This document shows positions 1 through 7,781 of a stretch of 64,000 nt of DNA, piece by piece. Each line of letters begins with the position of its first letter. Positions within the stretch are counted from its first letter, which is position 1. Under the pieces are notes generated by a model. It had not been told where the DNA came from. It ran no database searches and worked only from the letters and a program-made list of their open reading frames with translations. Source of the DNA: Candidatus Dependentiae bacterium (GTDB taxonomy: Bacteria; Babelota; Babeliae; Babelales; Vermiphilaceae); assembly GCA_040878395.1 (NCBI GenBank), contig JBBDMI010000005.1, positions 80,851 through 144,850 on the forward strand, in the 5' to 3' direction. Position numbers and translations under genes: made by a program.

Positions 1-1
1 T

Positions 2-172
2 CAAAAATATAGAGCACAAGTTCGAAATCGTGGTTGTTTGAGCGGTATCGGAGAATATCACTTACAAGAATTTTTAGATTCTGAATATTTTTATCCAACT
101 GTTACATGCACTACAATTGGCGCTCTAGCTATTGGTGCGATGTTATTACTAAAAACAAAAGAATCGGAATAA
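2..172 (+). CDS. C-terminal part of a membrane-anchored protein (5' end outside window)
   Basis: An open frame enters from the left edge and stops at 170-172 (TAA), giving the last 56 residues of a protein. The tail holds one hydrophobic segment (TTIGALAIGAMLLLK) followed by a short charged end, which suggests a C-terminal membrane anchor. A similar tail (a hydrophobic segment ending in a Lys-containing stretch) closes the 198-aa protein at 7156-7752, so the two may share an anchoring mode. No family is recognised. A hairpin about 35 bp downstream would end transcription. Confidence 0.6.
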   Translation, partial: QKYRAQVRNRGCLSGIGEYHLQEFLDSEYFYPTVTCTTIGALAIGAMLLLKTKESE

Positions 173-206
173 CATGCAATCTTGCATAACTCATCTTCAA
201 AATATA

Positions 207-234
207 AATAGGGCCCACAATTGTGAGCCCTATT
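207..234. terminator. Bidirectional hairpin terminator
   Basis: A 12-bp inverted repeat (AATAGGGCCCAC / GTGAGCCCTATT, loop AATT) separates the end of the plus-strand gene from the end of the minus-strand small protein gene. The one imperfect position is a U-G wobble in minus-strand RNA, so the hairpin is slightly better for the minus gene. The same element occurs at 17955-17982 in cassette B. Confidence 0.7.
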
Positions 235-263
235 TGTTATCAACTGCTATTTAAACTTATTTA

Positions 264-638
264 CTAATCAGCTGAATAATCTAATTGCATATCAAGAAGA
301 TGCCTATCTAGCGCTTCTACTTTTTTTGGTTCAAGCGCTTTAACAACTTGTTCAGGAGAGTCATTTTTTGGATCAAATGCGACATTATGTTTTGCCAATT
401 GGCCATCTACAAAACGAGATGCTCTTGAAACATATACAGGATCACCCTTTTTATCACTATTCACAAACGGACGTCCTTGACTCAATGATTGTCTATATTG
501 TAAAAAACCAAGAACATTCTGTCTTGAAGCTGTTCCTGCTGTACGAGCTACCTTTGACAAGGGACCACTAAACGCAGCCTCTACTGCTACTGTCATCAAT
601 GAAAAAAAGATTACGAATACTTTATTACTTAAATTCAT
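264..638 (-). CDS. Small exported protein of cassette A (unknown function)
   Basis: About 124 residues. The second ATG (638) is chosen because AAGGA lies at proper distance before it; an in-frame ATG two codons earlier overlaps that signal. Residues 1-22 form a signal peptide (VFVIFFSLMTVAVEAAF). The mature part is hydrophilic and ends with the conserved stretch KALEPKKVEALD, shared with the 135-aa paralogue at 18992-19399. No catalytic motif or known domain is visible. It lies directly downstream of the hydrolase gene in both cassettes, which suggests a linked role, but none can be assigned. Confidence 0.75.
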   Translation of the reverse strand: MNLSNKVFVIFFSLMTVAVEAAFSGPLSKVARTAGTASRQNVLGFLQYRQSLSQGRPFVNSDKKGDPVYVSRASRFVDGQLAKHNVAFDPKNDSPEQVVKALEPKKVEALDRHLLDMQLDYSAD

Positions 639-709
639 AAACATTCCTTATATTATATATTAATTAAATAGGTTTCTTTATTCATACTACAGTCAAATTA
701 TTTCTTGCT

Positions 710-2131
710 TTACCGATATTTTGCCAAAAATTTTAATATTTGCTCCTTCACTTCATCATTATATTTATTCAATACATGTGCTCTTTCAGGATATAAAATT
801 AATTCATGTTCAGCTTTTCTATCACCACTCTCTTTTCTTTCTGTGAGTAAATTATCTAATTTTATAGATTGATTTGTCGGAACAATAGGATCTTCAAATT
901 TTTGTCCATCCCTTTGTCCTCCTGCATGCATGAGAAGCATTGGAATTTCATCCATTATCTCCGGATACTCAGAAATAGAACGTTTTTCAGACTCTTCAAT
1001 AAAATTATCAGTAAAATTTTGTCCTAGCGCGTCCTCCAATAAAGGCTTTACAATCCGAGGATTCTCTTCAACCCAAGATTTCACATCACTTGCTCCGCCA
1101 ATGCCAACATAAGCTTTTATTGGCAAACGATTTTTTAATTCTTGAATGGTACGATAGGCCATAATGCTTCCTCTAGAAAATGCAACTAAGAAAATATTTG
1201 ACATATCAATTACGTCCATTTCTTCTGCTAATTCTAACAACTTTATGTTATCTGCAACCTCTTTACCACCAAATTCATCTGCCACTTTTTTATCAATAGA
1301 ACCACGATATTGTGAAGCTAGTACGGCATAACCATTTTGGGCTAAATATATCATTTGATCCATAACGGTCATTAAATCTATTTTTCCATAATCTCTGTGC
1401 CCACCACGACTATAAAGAACCAATGGATGTTTTTTTGCATCTGTATTTTTGGGCAATAAAATAAAACCTTCAACTTCATGACCATCAACTTTGTACTTTA
1501 TTTTTTTCACATCAACATCTTTAAGATTTTTATACCGTTCAAGATATTTTTGATAATTCTCTTCAGATCTAACCATTTTTTTTTGAAGATCATCAAGCTC
1601 GTCAAACGCTTCCGGAATATATTTATTTTTAGATACCAACATAGAAGAATACTTTTTATTTTCATTAGATGTTTTATTTTCTTCTGCTTGCACAACCTCA
1701 TCTAAGATAGACTCTTCAGGACTTAAAAGAAAGTTTTCATAAGAAGGAAATAATTTTTGATCTTGATATTTTTGCAAAAGACTAGGCGCTTCCGGGCTAA
1801 GGACTTGGCTACCTTGAGCCGGGTTTTGATAAGCAGATGAACCTACGACTACGTATGAGCTGGTCATAGGCATTTGTCGATTAAAACTACTTTGTTGTAA
1901 CTGCGATCTAGGTCCATACGTTTGCGTTTGCACCGGCAAATGAAGACCTGAAGCAGCCAAAGCCGATTTTGCTCGTAATTGAACCATAGGATATGGAACA
2001 CGCATAGATGAACGCCCTGCTGTGCGAACTACAGGCGCAATACCAGTCAATAATAATGATCTAGCATGCTGCGCAGCCGTATGTACAGGAGAAGCTATGA
2101 AAATAGCTAAAACAAGCAGTATTGGTATCAT
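710..2131 (-). CDS. Exported alpha/beta hydrolase, S9-peptidase-like
   Basis: 473 residues with an N-terminal signal peptide (IPILLVLAIFIASPVHTA), a variable Gln/Ser-rich region to about residue 150, a charged linker, then an alpha/beta-hydrolase domain from about residue 210. The domain resembles the catalytic part of prolyl-oligopeptidase (S9) enzymes: PLVLYSRGG near the oxyanion region, the nucleophile elbow AFSRGS at about residue 319, and a late His in ERAHVL. The acid residue is less clear (GQRDGQKFEDPIVP). Substrate unknown; a peptidase or esterase outside the cytoplasm is likely. The start is preceded by AAAGGGA. The paralogue is at 19683-21080. The insertion sequence at 2240-3699 lies just upstream and may have separated this gene from its original promoter region. 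Confidence 0.8.
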   Translation of the reverse strand: MIPILLVLAIFIASPVHTAAQHARSLLLTGIAPVVRTAGRSSMRVPYPMVQLRAKSALAASGLHLPVQTQTYGPRSQLQQSSFNRQMPMTSSYVVVGSSAYQNPAQGSQVLSPEAPSLLQKYQDQKLFPSYENFLLSPEESILDEVVQAEENKTSNENKKYSSMLVSKNKYIPEAFDELDDLQKKMVRSEENYQKYLERYKNLKDVDVKKIKYKVDGHEVEGFILLPKNTDAKKHPLVLYSRGGHRDYGKIDLMTVMDQMIYLAQNGYAVLASQYRGSIDKKVADEFGGKEVADNIKLLELAEEMDVIDMSNIFLVAFSRGSIMAYRTIQELKNRLPIKAYVGIGGASDVKSWVEENPRIVKPLLEDALGQNFTDNFIEESEKRSISEYPEIMDEIPMLLMHAGGQRDGQKFEDPIVPTNQSIKLDNLLTERKESGDRKAEHELILYPERAHVLNKYNDEVKEQILKFLAKYR

Positions 2132-2224
2132 AAGAGTCCCTTTTATCTGTCACAATATTTTGTAATACCCCTATAACTCATATTGCTACCACTAATGATA
2201 CCAAAAAAAAGAGTTTTGTGTCAA

Positions 2225-2239
2225 TTGGAATTAAAAAGA
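2225..2239. repeat. Left target-site duplication of the ISNCY-like element
   Basis: TTGGAATTAAAAAGA here is repeated exactly at 3700-3714 on the other side of the insertion sequence. The paralogous position in cassette B (around 21180-21200, CAATTAGAATTAAAAAAGA) lacks an insertion. Confidence 0.8.
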
Positions 2240-3699
2240 TGTTGTGACTCCATAGAAATGTCACATCAAAACTCTTTAGAAATATCACACATGAAAAATG
2301 GCTAAAAAAGGTGTAAAGAGATCCCCTCTTTGTATTAGGATTTTTTAATAACAAAAAACAAAAAATACCTAAAAAAGAGGGGAAAATTGTGATATTACAG
2401 GAGGAAATTCGTATGAGTAGAAAGGAAGTAGACCAAATCACTCTGTTTGAATCTATAAAAAAAGCAGAAATAACGCAAAAAAAAGCTGCAGAGTTTTTAG
2501 GGTTAACTCGAGAGCAGGTATGTCGAAAATTCAAAAAATATAAACAAGGTGGCCCTGAAACGTTAGCCCATAGAGGGCGCGGTAGGCAGAGTAATCGAAA
2601 AATAAGTGATCTTACGCTTAAAAAAATTAAAAATTTACTGATGACTACTTATAAAGGATTTGGGCCAACATTTGCAGCAGAAAAGTTGTTAGAATACCAT
2701 TCAATTAAAATTGATCATGAAACGTTACGTAGACTAATGATTAAATGGGATATTTGGTATGTTCGTAGAAAGAAAAAAGAGAGGCATGTGTGGCGTGAGC
2801 GCAAGCATTGCTTTGGAGAGATGTTACAAGTTGATGGATCATATCATAAATGGTTCAATGATTCTTACAGTACATTATTAGCTTTAATTGATGATGCAAC
2901 AGGAAAGGTAGAATTAATGTTTGCAGACCAAGAAACAATACAAAGTTTATCTGAAATTACAAAGACCTATATAAAAAAACATGGCATACCAAGAAAACTT
3001 TATACTGACCGGGGTAAAGTGTTTAAAGTCAATATACATAATGCGAAAGGAAAGAAAAAAACTCAATATGAAAGAATGTGCGACGAATTAGGAATAGAGT
3101 TTTCTCATGCTTATAGTCCTCAAGCTAAAGGTCGAGTCGAAAGGCTTTTTGGTACTTTGCAAGATCGACTATGCAAAGAACTGTCATTACAAGGTATCAA
3201 AACAATTGAACAAGCAAATAAGTTCTTGAAAGAAAGATATATGAGTCTTCATAATGAACGTTTTGGGAAAAAGCCTTATAATAACCTTGATTTACACAGG
3301 CCTTTTAGTGATTATGATCTTGATTCTATCTTCTGCATCAAAGAAAAGCGTATATTAAATAATGATTACACGATCAGGTATAACAATCGATGGTTTCAAC
3401 TTGAAAAAAAACAGTCAGTAACCTTACAATCAAGAGCTACTATTACAGTGTTAAGAGCATTTGATGGCACTATTCGATTGAAATTTAAAGATAACAAACT
3501 TTTATTTAAAGAAATATTTAAAGAAAAAGAATTGCCTCGACAAGAAAAACTTATTGAGAATACATCGGATAAACGTGTTTATGGGCATCCTCCTAAGAAA
3601 AATCATCCTTGGAGATCTTTAGGCTCTTTAACTAAAAGAATTAAGAAGTGTGACATTTCTATCGAGTTAAAAAAGTGATATTTCTAAAGAGTCGCAACA
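2240..3699 (+). mobile_element. ISNCY/IS1202-like insertion sequence, complete
   Basis: A 1460-bp element bounded by 25-bp imperfect terminal inverted repeats (21 of 25 match; left end starts TGTTGTGACTCCATAGAAAT, right end is its near complement ending GAGTCGCAACA) and by a 15-bp direct target duplication. A second copy of the sub-motif TAGAAATRTCAC sits just inside each end (about 2270-2290 and 3650-3668), as expected for paired transposase-binding sites. It carries one intact transposase gene. It is inserted between the hydrolase and receptor genes of cassette A. Confidence 0.85.
2413..3678 (+). CDS. Transposase, ISNCY/IS1202-like (DDE integrase core)
   Basis: 421 residues. The ATG at 2413 follows an ideal ribosome-binding site (CAGGAGG, 2398-2404); an upstream in-frame GTG at 2389 overlaps that site and is rejected. 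An N-terminal helix-turn-helix region (TQKKAAEFLGLTREQVCRKF) precedes an rve-type integrase core with the acidic triad in QVDGSYH, YTDRG and KGRVERLFG. The arrangement GPTFAAEKLLE ... WRERKHCFGEMLQVDGS is typical of the ISNCY/IS1202-like group. The frame is intact, so the element could be active. Confidence 0.9.
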   Translation: MSRKEVDQITLFESIKKAEITQKKAAEFLGLTREQVCRKFKKYKQGGPETLAHRGRGRQSNRKISDLTLKKIKNLLMTTYKGFGPTFAAEKLLEYHSIKIDHETLRRLMIKWDIWYVRRKKKERHVWRERKHCFGEMLQVDGSYHKWFNDSYSTLLALIDDATGKVELMFADQETIQSLSEITKTYIKKHGIPRKLYTDRGKVFKVNIHNAKGKKKTQYERMCDELGIEFSHAYSPQAKGRVERLFGTLQDRLCKELSLQGIKTIEQANKFLKERYMSLHNERFGKKPYNNLDLHRPFSDYDLDSIFCIKEKRILNNDYTIRYNNRWFQLEKKQSVTLQSRATITVLRAFDGTIRLKFKDNKLLFKEIFKEKELPRQEKLIENTSDKRVYGHPPKKNHPWRSLGSLTKRIKKCDISIELKK

Positions 3700-3714
3700 T
3701 TGGAATTAAAAAGA
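3700..3714. repeat. Right target-site duplication of the ISNCY-like element
   Basis: Exact 15-bp copy of 2225-2239 (TTGGAATTAAAAAGA). Confidence 0.8.
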
Positions 3715-3789
3715 TTGTTGTAACTCCATAGAAATGTCACACATGAAAAATGGCTAAAAAAGAGGGGGAAATTGTGATATTATAGCAGG
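3715..3789 (+). mobile_element. Remnant of an ISNCY-like left end
   Basis: This stretch repeats parts of the left end of the adjacent element: TTGTAACTCCATAGAAATGT, then CACATGAAAAATGGCTAAAA, then GGAAATTGTGATATTA and part of the ribosome-binding site, with the intervening bases missing. It is best read as a collapsed older copy or a rearranged end. It carries no gene. Confidence 0.65.
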
Positions 3790-3846
3790 AAATAAGCATG
3801 AGCCCTACATAACTTTTAAGAGCTTTCTACCAAATACGCTTTCTAA

Positions 3847-4039
3847 TCCTCTATGCCCGTATTCATCCATATAGTGTGTAAAATATGACGAGCTTTCGAA
3901 CATACAACGATAATTTTAAAGTTTGATTAACCAATTAAAATTAGGCAATAGGCAAATTCAAGCCTTTGCGTAACAATTCTGAATAATCTTTCAGTGCTCT
4001 TGAAAGATCCATCGCACTTCCCAAAACCAATTTACCATC
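3847..4039 (-). pseudogene. Collapsed second PBP module downstream of the cassette A receptor gene
   Basis: Reading on past the stop codon of the 816-aa gene in the same frame gives DGKLVLGSAMDLSRAL and then KDYSELLRKGLNLPI, the standard start of a PBP module in this family. Further on, another frame gives RHILHTIWMNTG, the standard end of such a module (compare RQLLHTVWMNTG). The roughly 1 kb between these landmarks is missing. The stop codon TAA stands where all paralogues have the Gln of ALQDG, so a CAA-to-TAA change followed by deletion is the simplest history. Confidence 0.75.
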
Positions 4040-6490
4040 TTACAATGCAATTTCATCTACTATATCGGGCTTTTTACTTATAACAGAATCTTCATCATAG
4101 TGAACTTTTACCGGCTTCCAATCATCAGATCCTGTGTTCATCCACACCGTATGTAATAACTGTCTATTATTCGGATTAAAATTAAGATTTAACCCTTTAA
4201 AATTATAGTCTTTTATGCCTTCTATTGTTTTTAAGAAAGCTTCAATTGAAAGTGGCCCATCAATTTTTTGCAGTATTTCTATAAAAACTGTAGCATTCAT
4301 ATAACCTTCTAAACTCACCGTATCTATCGGCACTTTATTTTTTTCAGCATATTTTCTAAAATCTTGCACTATTTCAAGATTTTTTGCTTCAGGATTTGGG
4401 GTAACCTGAACTCGTATCACACTTAACCCCTTTTCTTTAATGAATTCATCAAACTCTTTTTGAGTAAGAATGGTATCACCAAACAACAATTTTTTCTGTA
4501 AAAAATCAGCACCTAATTTATTGAGTAGTTCTTGGCAAATTCGAGGAGTACCAAACAATGCTATGGCATCAGGACTAAAGTTTTTTATCTCTGGAACACT
4601 TCCTTCTAAATCCAAAGAATTTGGAATAAATGATATTTCCAGAAAATTATTAATTCCAGATTTAATAAATGATTCTTTTGCGCCTTTTATTAAATCCTTC
4701 CCCCATAAATCATCCTGATAAAAAAATGCAATTTTTTTATCAGGATTTTGTAATATATTAGCTATATATTCGCCAAGGATCCGTCCATTATCATAATATG
4801 AAGTTCGTAAATGAACCAAATATTCAAGCTCACTCGAATGAAAAGCTCCGGTATACGGAAAAATACTCAGTACTTTTTTTTCTTTTACCAAATCTAAATA
4901 TCCTGTAAGAACTGGAGTCCCCCACGAACTCAATACCACATTAGTCTTAAAATCATTTAGTAATTTTTTTATATTAGCTCTGGCTGGTTTTGCCTCATAA
5001 CCATCATCAAGATAAATCATCTGCAGTTTAATGCCATTCAATCCGCCTTGTTTATTCAGTTGATCAATAGGCAAATTCAATCCTTTTATGAACCGCCTTG
5101 TCATCATATTAAATTGCTTTGATAAATCCATAGTACTTCCAATAACTAAATTGCCATCTTGCAAAGCAGAGATTGCTTTTGGCATCAATGCAACTTCCTG
5201 TTTTTTAAGCTCCTCTTGTTTTGGCTGCTCTTGCTGCACAAGAACACACCCTTCTTTGAGTTCATTATTTTCTTTGGTAATTTTTACTAATTCATCTTGC
5301 AACTGAGTAATTTCAAGCTGCTGCTTATCAGGAATCTGCTCACCGGAAATAAGATAAAACGGACGTTCTTTTTTGAAACCATCAAAAGTGCGCACATCTT
5401 GATGATACAAAGTCAATGTCCAATCAGAAAGTTGCTCTTTTGTTTTTAGTACCACAAATGCATCATCAAAAAATTGATATAAACGTCTAAAACTTGCGGT
5501 GGGGCTGGAAACGACTGACCACTGTGTATTCTGTTTATCTTTACTAATAAAAGCCAAACCATTTGAATGTGTATATTTTGTAGAACGATCTTCTGCATAA
5601 ATATATGCTGCAACTTGTGCACTTACATCAGTTTCTTGGCGCGTCTTTTGCAATAAAGATATTATCGGCTTGGAATACAGATCAAAAAAGAAAGGAAAAT
5701 CGGATTCATCAAGTTCATTAACTTCCGGACCAAAAAATGAAATCCGTACAACTTTTTTTTCTTTATCTGTTTGCTCAGGTGGAATGAGATATAATGCAAG
5801 TGGCAAGGTCCCAAAAAAATTACGCAATGTGTCGGCAAAAGGAACTTTTTCAGTTGAAAATTCTCGTGCTCGTACGGTCAATTCACGCCCAAGCCCTGCT
5901 TGCATCCATTGTTGTTTATCCTCATAGTCCCCTTTAAGATAAAAAATCTTTTTTGGGTTTTTTTTCATTAACTGTAAAATCAATGTCATCGTTTCAATGA
6001 TATACGGCGATTTGTTAACCACATCACCATTAAATACAAAATAGGTAACCGGCTGCACAATATTTAATTCATTATCGATGACACCTTGTTGTTGCAACTC
6101 TTGCAAGCACCGCACAAAAGAATGAAAAGCTCCATTCAATTCACCCCAAATAATAAATGAACTGTCAGGAAGTGGCGTCATTTTTTGTATTAATCTTCCA
6201 CGTGAATAGGTTTTTTGGCGATACTCCTCTACCTCATCAAGTAATTTCTTAAATGTCTCAATAGGAAATACTTTATAGGTAGAAAACCCAAAAAAATCCC
6301 CCACTTTTTGTACTAATGAAGGCAGCATCTGTTTATGAAACGAACTGTATACAGGATTATGCCAATCTTCTATATCATTTGCAGGATACTCCGGCATCGC
6401 ATCCGCATACTGTGAAAATTCATTCAGTGTTGTAAAAGATGCTTGTACACCAGACGTCAACATAGCCAAAAATATATACAAAATTATCAT
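4040..6490 (-). CDS. Exported PPP-like/PBP receptor-like protein, cassette A copy
   Basis: 816 residues. The signal peptide (IILYIFLAMLTSGVQA) is followed by a PPP phosphatase-like domain to about residue 400. Its metal-binding motifs are degraded: GELNG at 116-120 instead of GDxHG, GDVVN at 155-159 instead of GDxxDR, KGDYE at 186-190 instead of RGNHE. A short coiled coil at about 395-430 leads to one type-I periplasmic-binding-protein module (about 440-800; LivJ/Peripla_BP_6-like, with YLDDGYEAKPARAN and FYQDDLWGKDL). Residues 1 to about 425 match the cassette B paralogue without visible difference, but the PBP module is different. The gene probably once continued into a second module (see 3847-4039). 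Catalysis is doubtful. Ligand sensing outside the cytoplasm is the inferred role, as no ABC permease or ATPase is nearby. Confidence 0.8.
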   Translation of the reverse strand: MIILYIFLAMLTSGVQASFTTLNEFSQYADAMPEYPANDIEDWHNPVYSSFHKQMLPSLVQKVGDFFGFSTYKVFPIETFKKLLDEVEEYRQKTYSRGRLIQKMTPLPDSSFIIWGELNGAFHSFVRCLQELQQQGVIDNELNIVQPVTYFVFNGDVVNKSPYIIETMTLILQLMKKNPKKIFYLKGDYEDKQQWMQAGLGRELTVRAREFSTEKVPFADTLRNFFGTLPLALYLIPPEQTDKEKKVVRISFFGPEVNELDESDFPFFFDLYSKPIISLLQKTRQETDVSAQVAAYIYAEDRSTKYTHSNGLAFISKDKQNTQWSVVSSPTASFRRLYQFFDDAFVVLKTKEQLSDWTLTLYHQDVRTFDGFKKERPFYLISGEQIPDKQQLEITQLQDELVKITKENNELKEGCVLVQQEQPKQEELKKQEVALMPKAISALQDGNLVIGSTMDLSKQFNMMTRRFIKGLNLPIDQLNKQGGLNGIKLQMIYLDDGYEAKPARANIKKLLNDFKTNVVLSSWGTPVLTGYLDLVKEKKVLSIFPYTGAFHSSELEYLVHLRTSYYDNGRILGEYIANILQNPDKKIAFFYQDDLWGKDLIKGAKESFIKSGINNFLEISFIPNSLDLEGSVPEIKNFSPDAIALFGTPRICQELLNKLGADFLQKKLLFGDTILTQKEFDEFIKEKGLSVIRVQVTPNPEAKNLEIVQDFRKYAEKNKVPIDTVSLEGYMNATVFIEILQKIDGPLSIEAFLKTIEGIKDYNFKGLNLNFNPNNRQLLHTVWMNTGSDDWKPVKVHYDEDSVISKKPDIVDEIAL

Positions 6491-6622
6491 TTCCGAAACC
6501 TCTTGCTACATTACTCAATAGTGTAATTTAAACGTAAAATAAGATAATTAAGCAAGAGTTTTGTTTTTGATACAAAGAGTCAACAAAAAACAGCACTCCA
6601 TCTGCCTTTCCCTGTCAAAACA
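5214..6622. repeat. Long repeat, identical by eye to 22405-23813
   Basis: About 1.4 kb covering the promoter, signal peptide, PPP-like domain and coiled coil of the cassette A receptor gene. I found no mismatch against 22405-23813 (constant offset 17191), while the flanking sequence diverges at once. This points to recent duplication or gene conversion limited to the N-terminal half. Confidence 0.85.
6527..6555 (-). promoter_or_regulatory. Putative promoter of the cassette A receptor gene
   Basis: On the minus strand, TTGCTT (6555-6550) and TTTAAA (6532-6527) are separated by 17 bases, and the second box continues as TTTAAATTAC. The same pattern with the same spacing precedes the cassette B copy and the 2317-aa gene. 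The spacing fits a sigma-70-type promoter, although the -10 box is not canonical. Confidence 0.5.
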
Positions 6623-6783
6623 GCTAAAGTATTCAAATAGAAAACATCTGGACGCCTGAAGACAAAAAAGTTCTCTATACCGCTTGCGCTTTTTATCATA
6701 TCTGTCATAATTAATTTTAGTTATGGTTATTTTTTTAACTAATTTTTAATTATATTTTTTTTTACAAAATGGAGGACGTAACT

Positions 6784-7116
6784 ATGTTAAGTTACAACAA
6801 ATCTTTAAAAGCGCTCTTAGGAGCAGCAGTGTTAATCAGTTTATCTCAACCAATGCACGCTGCAGATGGCGGCAAGAACTTTTGGGCAGAAAATAGCGGA
6901 TCTATTTTTAAGGCTAGCATGTTTGCTCTTGGAGCATTTGCAGGCTATTTCGTCGGTGAACAATACAATGCACTAGAGAGATCAAATGAATACCTTTTGC
7001 AAGAGAACAAAAATTACAAAACAAAAGACGAAATGATCAAACAATCTGAAAAAATAAACAAAGCCGTTGAAGAATATATAGCAAAACAAGCTGAAATGGA
7101 AAACGCAAAAAAATAA
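6784..7116 (+). CDS. Small exported or membrane protein with coiled-coil tail
   Basis: 110 residues from the ATG at 6784, chosen because GGAGGA (6771-6776) is at ideal distance; an ATG at 6769 overlaps it. The protein has a signal peptide (ALLGAAVLISLSQPMHAAD), a hydrophobic segment (IFKASMFALGAFAGYFVG) and a charged helical C-terminus likely to form a coiled coil. No family is recognised. It is the first gene of a plus-strand series (39 bp to the next gene) that runs to the toxin-like protein, so it may be a membrane partner of that system. Confidence 0.75.
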   Translation: MLSYNKSLKALLGAAVLISLSQPMHAADGGKNFWAENSGSIFKASMFALGAFAGYFVGEQYNALERSNEYLLQENKNYKTKDEMIKQSEKINKAVEEYIAKQAEMENAKK

Positions 7117-7155
7117 AAAACAATTTTTTATACTCACTAAAATTGAGGAATCAAA

Positions 7156-7752
7156 ATGAAACCTAAATGTATGATCTTAACAAGCATGTTATTTGCTAGC
7201 TGTTTGCAAGCTGCAGATACCAAAACTTTTAGCAAGCCTACAAGCAAGCAAGAAAAAAAAGAAAAAGGAAAGGGAAAGCAAGAGCAAAAAGAACCCTCCA
7301 ACGCTACACAAACTCATGGAGAAAGCGCATCTACATCATCCGATACAAATAGCACTCAACCACCGAGTTCTTATTCAATCGCATCTCATTTAACTGCCGA
7401 AATTTTAATAAAACTAAAAGAACATGAACGAATAATTACTGATCTAAATGTTGTAATGAGCTTATCGCAATTAAGCAAAGAGCTGTCAGAATCTGAAATC
7501 AGAGATCTCATTACTATCCTTGTTAACCAAAGCAAAGATGATAAACGAATAACAGTTGAAATGATTGAACGTGCCATTAAATGGTCATCTAATAATCCAA
7601 AAGAAGATCCCTCGGAATTCAATCCCGAAAACTTAGATGGGCCACAACAAGAACTCTCTATTTGGCACACAGACATAAAACCAGGAATAGGCTACGCGAC
7701 CGTTGGAGCTATAGCTTTTTTTATACTTAAAAGAACTGTTTTCAATAAATAA
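7156..7752 (+). CDS. Exported protein with C-terminal membrane anchor
   Basis: 198 residues. A signal peptide (MILTSMLFASCLQAAD) is followed by a low-complexity Lys/Glu/Gln/Ser/Thr-rich segment (about 25-75), a helical region (about 78-145) and a C-terminal hydrophobic segment (GIGYATVGAIAFFILK). The tail resembles that of the protein cut off at the left edge of the window. GAGG precedes the ATG. It lies 39 bp after the previous gene and 29 bp before the AAA+ gene, consistent with one operon. Function unknown. Confidence 0.75.
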   Translation: MKPKCMILTSMLFASCLQAADTKTFSKPTSKQEKKEKGKGKQEQKEPSNATQTHGESASTSSDTNSTQPPSSYSIASHLTAEILIKLKEHERIITDLNVVMSLSQLSKELSESEIRDLITILVNQSKDDKRITVEMIERAIKWSSNNPKEDPSEFNPENLDGPQQELSIWHTDIKPGIGYATVGAIAFFILKRTVFNK

Positions 7753-7781
7753 ATTTAAAATACTTATCAAAAGGTATAACT

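Larger units (their letters stand above)
185..6684. repeat. Cassette A: segmental duplication partner of 17933-23875
   Basis: This block holds, in order, a hairpin terminator, a small exported protein gene, an exported hydrolase gene and a PPP-like/PBP gene. The same order recurs at 17933-23875. The left boundary is the shared string CATAACTCATCTTCAAAAT (185 and 17933). The right boundary is the shared string CTATACCGCT (ending at 6684 and 23875). Divergence is uneven: the hydrolase and small-protein genes differ clearly, whereas 5214-6622 matches 22405-23813 with no difference that I could see. Each copy carries a different insertion sequence. Confidence 0.85.

Noticed and set aside
2178-2534. 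118-codon minus-strand frame across the left end of the ISNCY-like element
   Set aside because: It crosses the insertion boundary and overlaps the transposase start; it is a by-product of AT-rich sequence.
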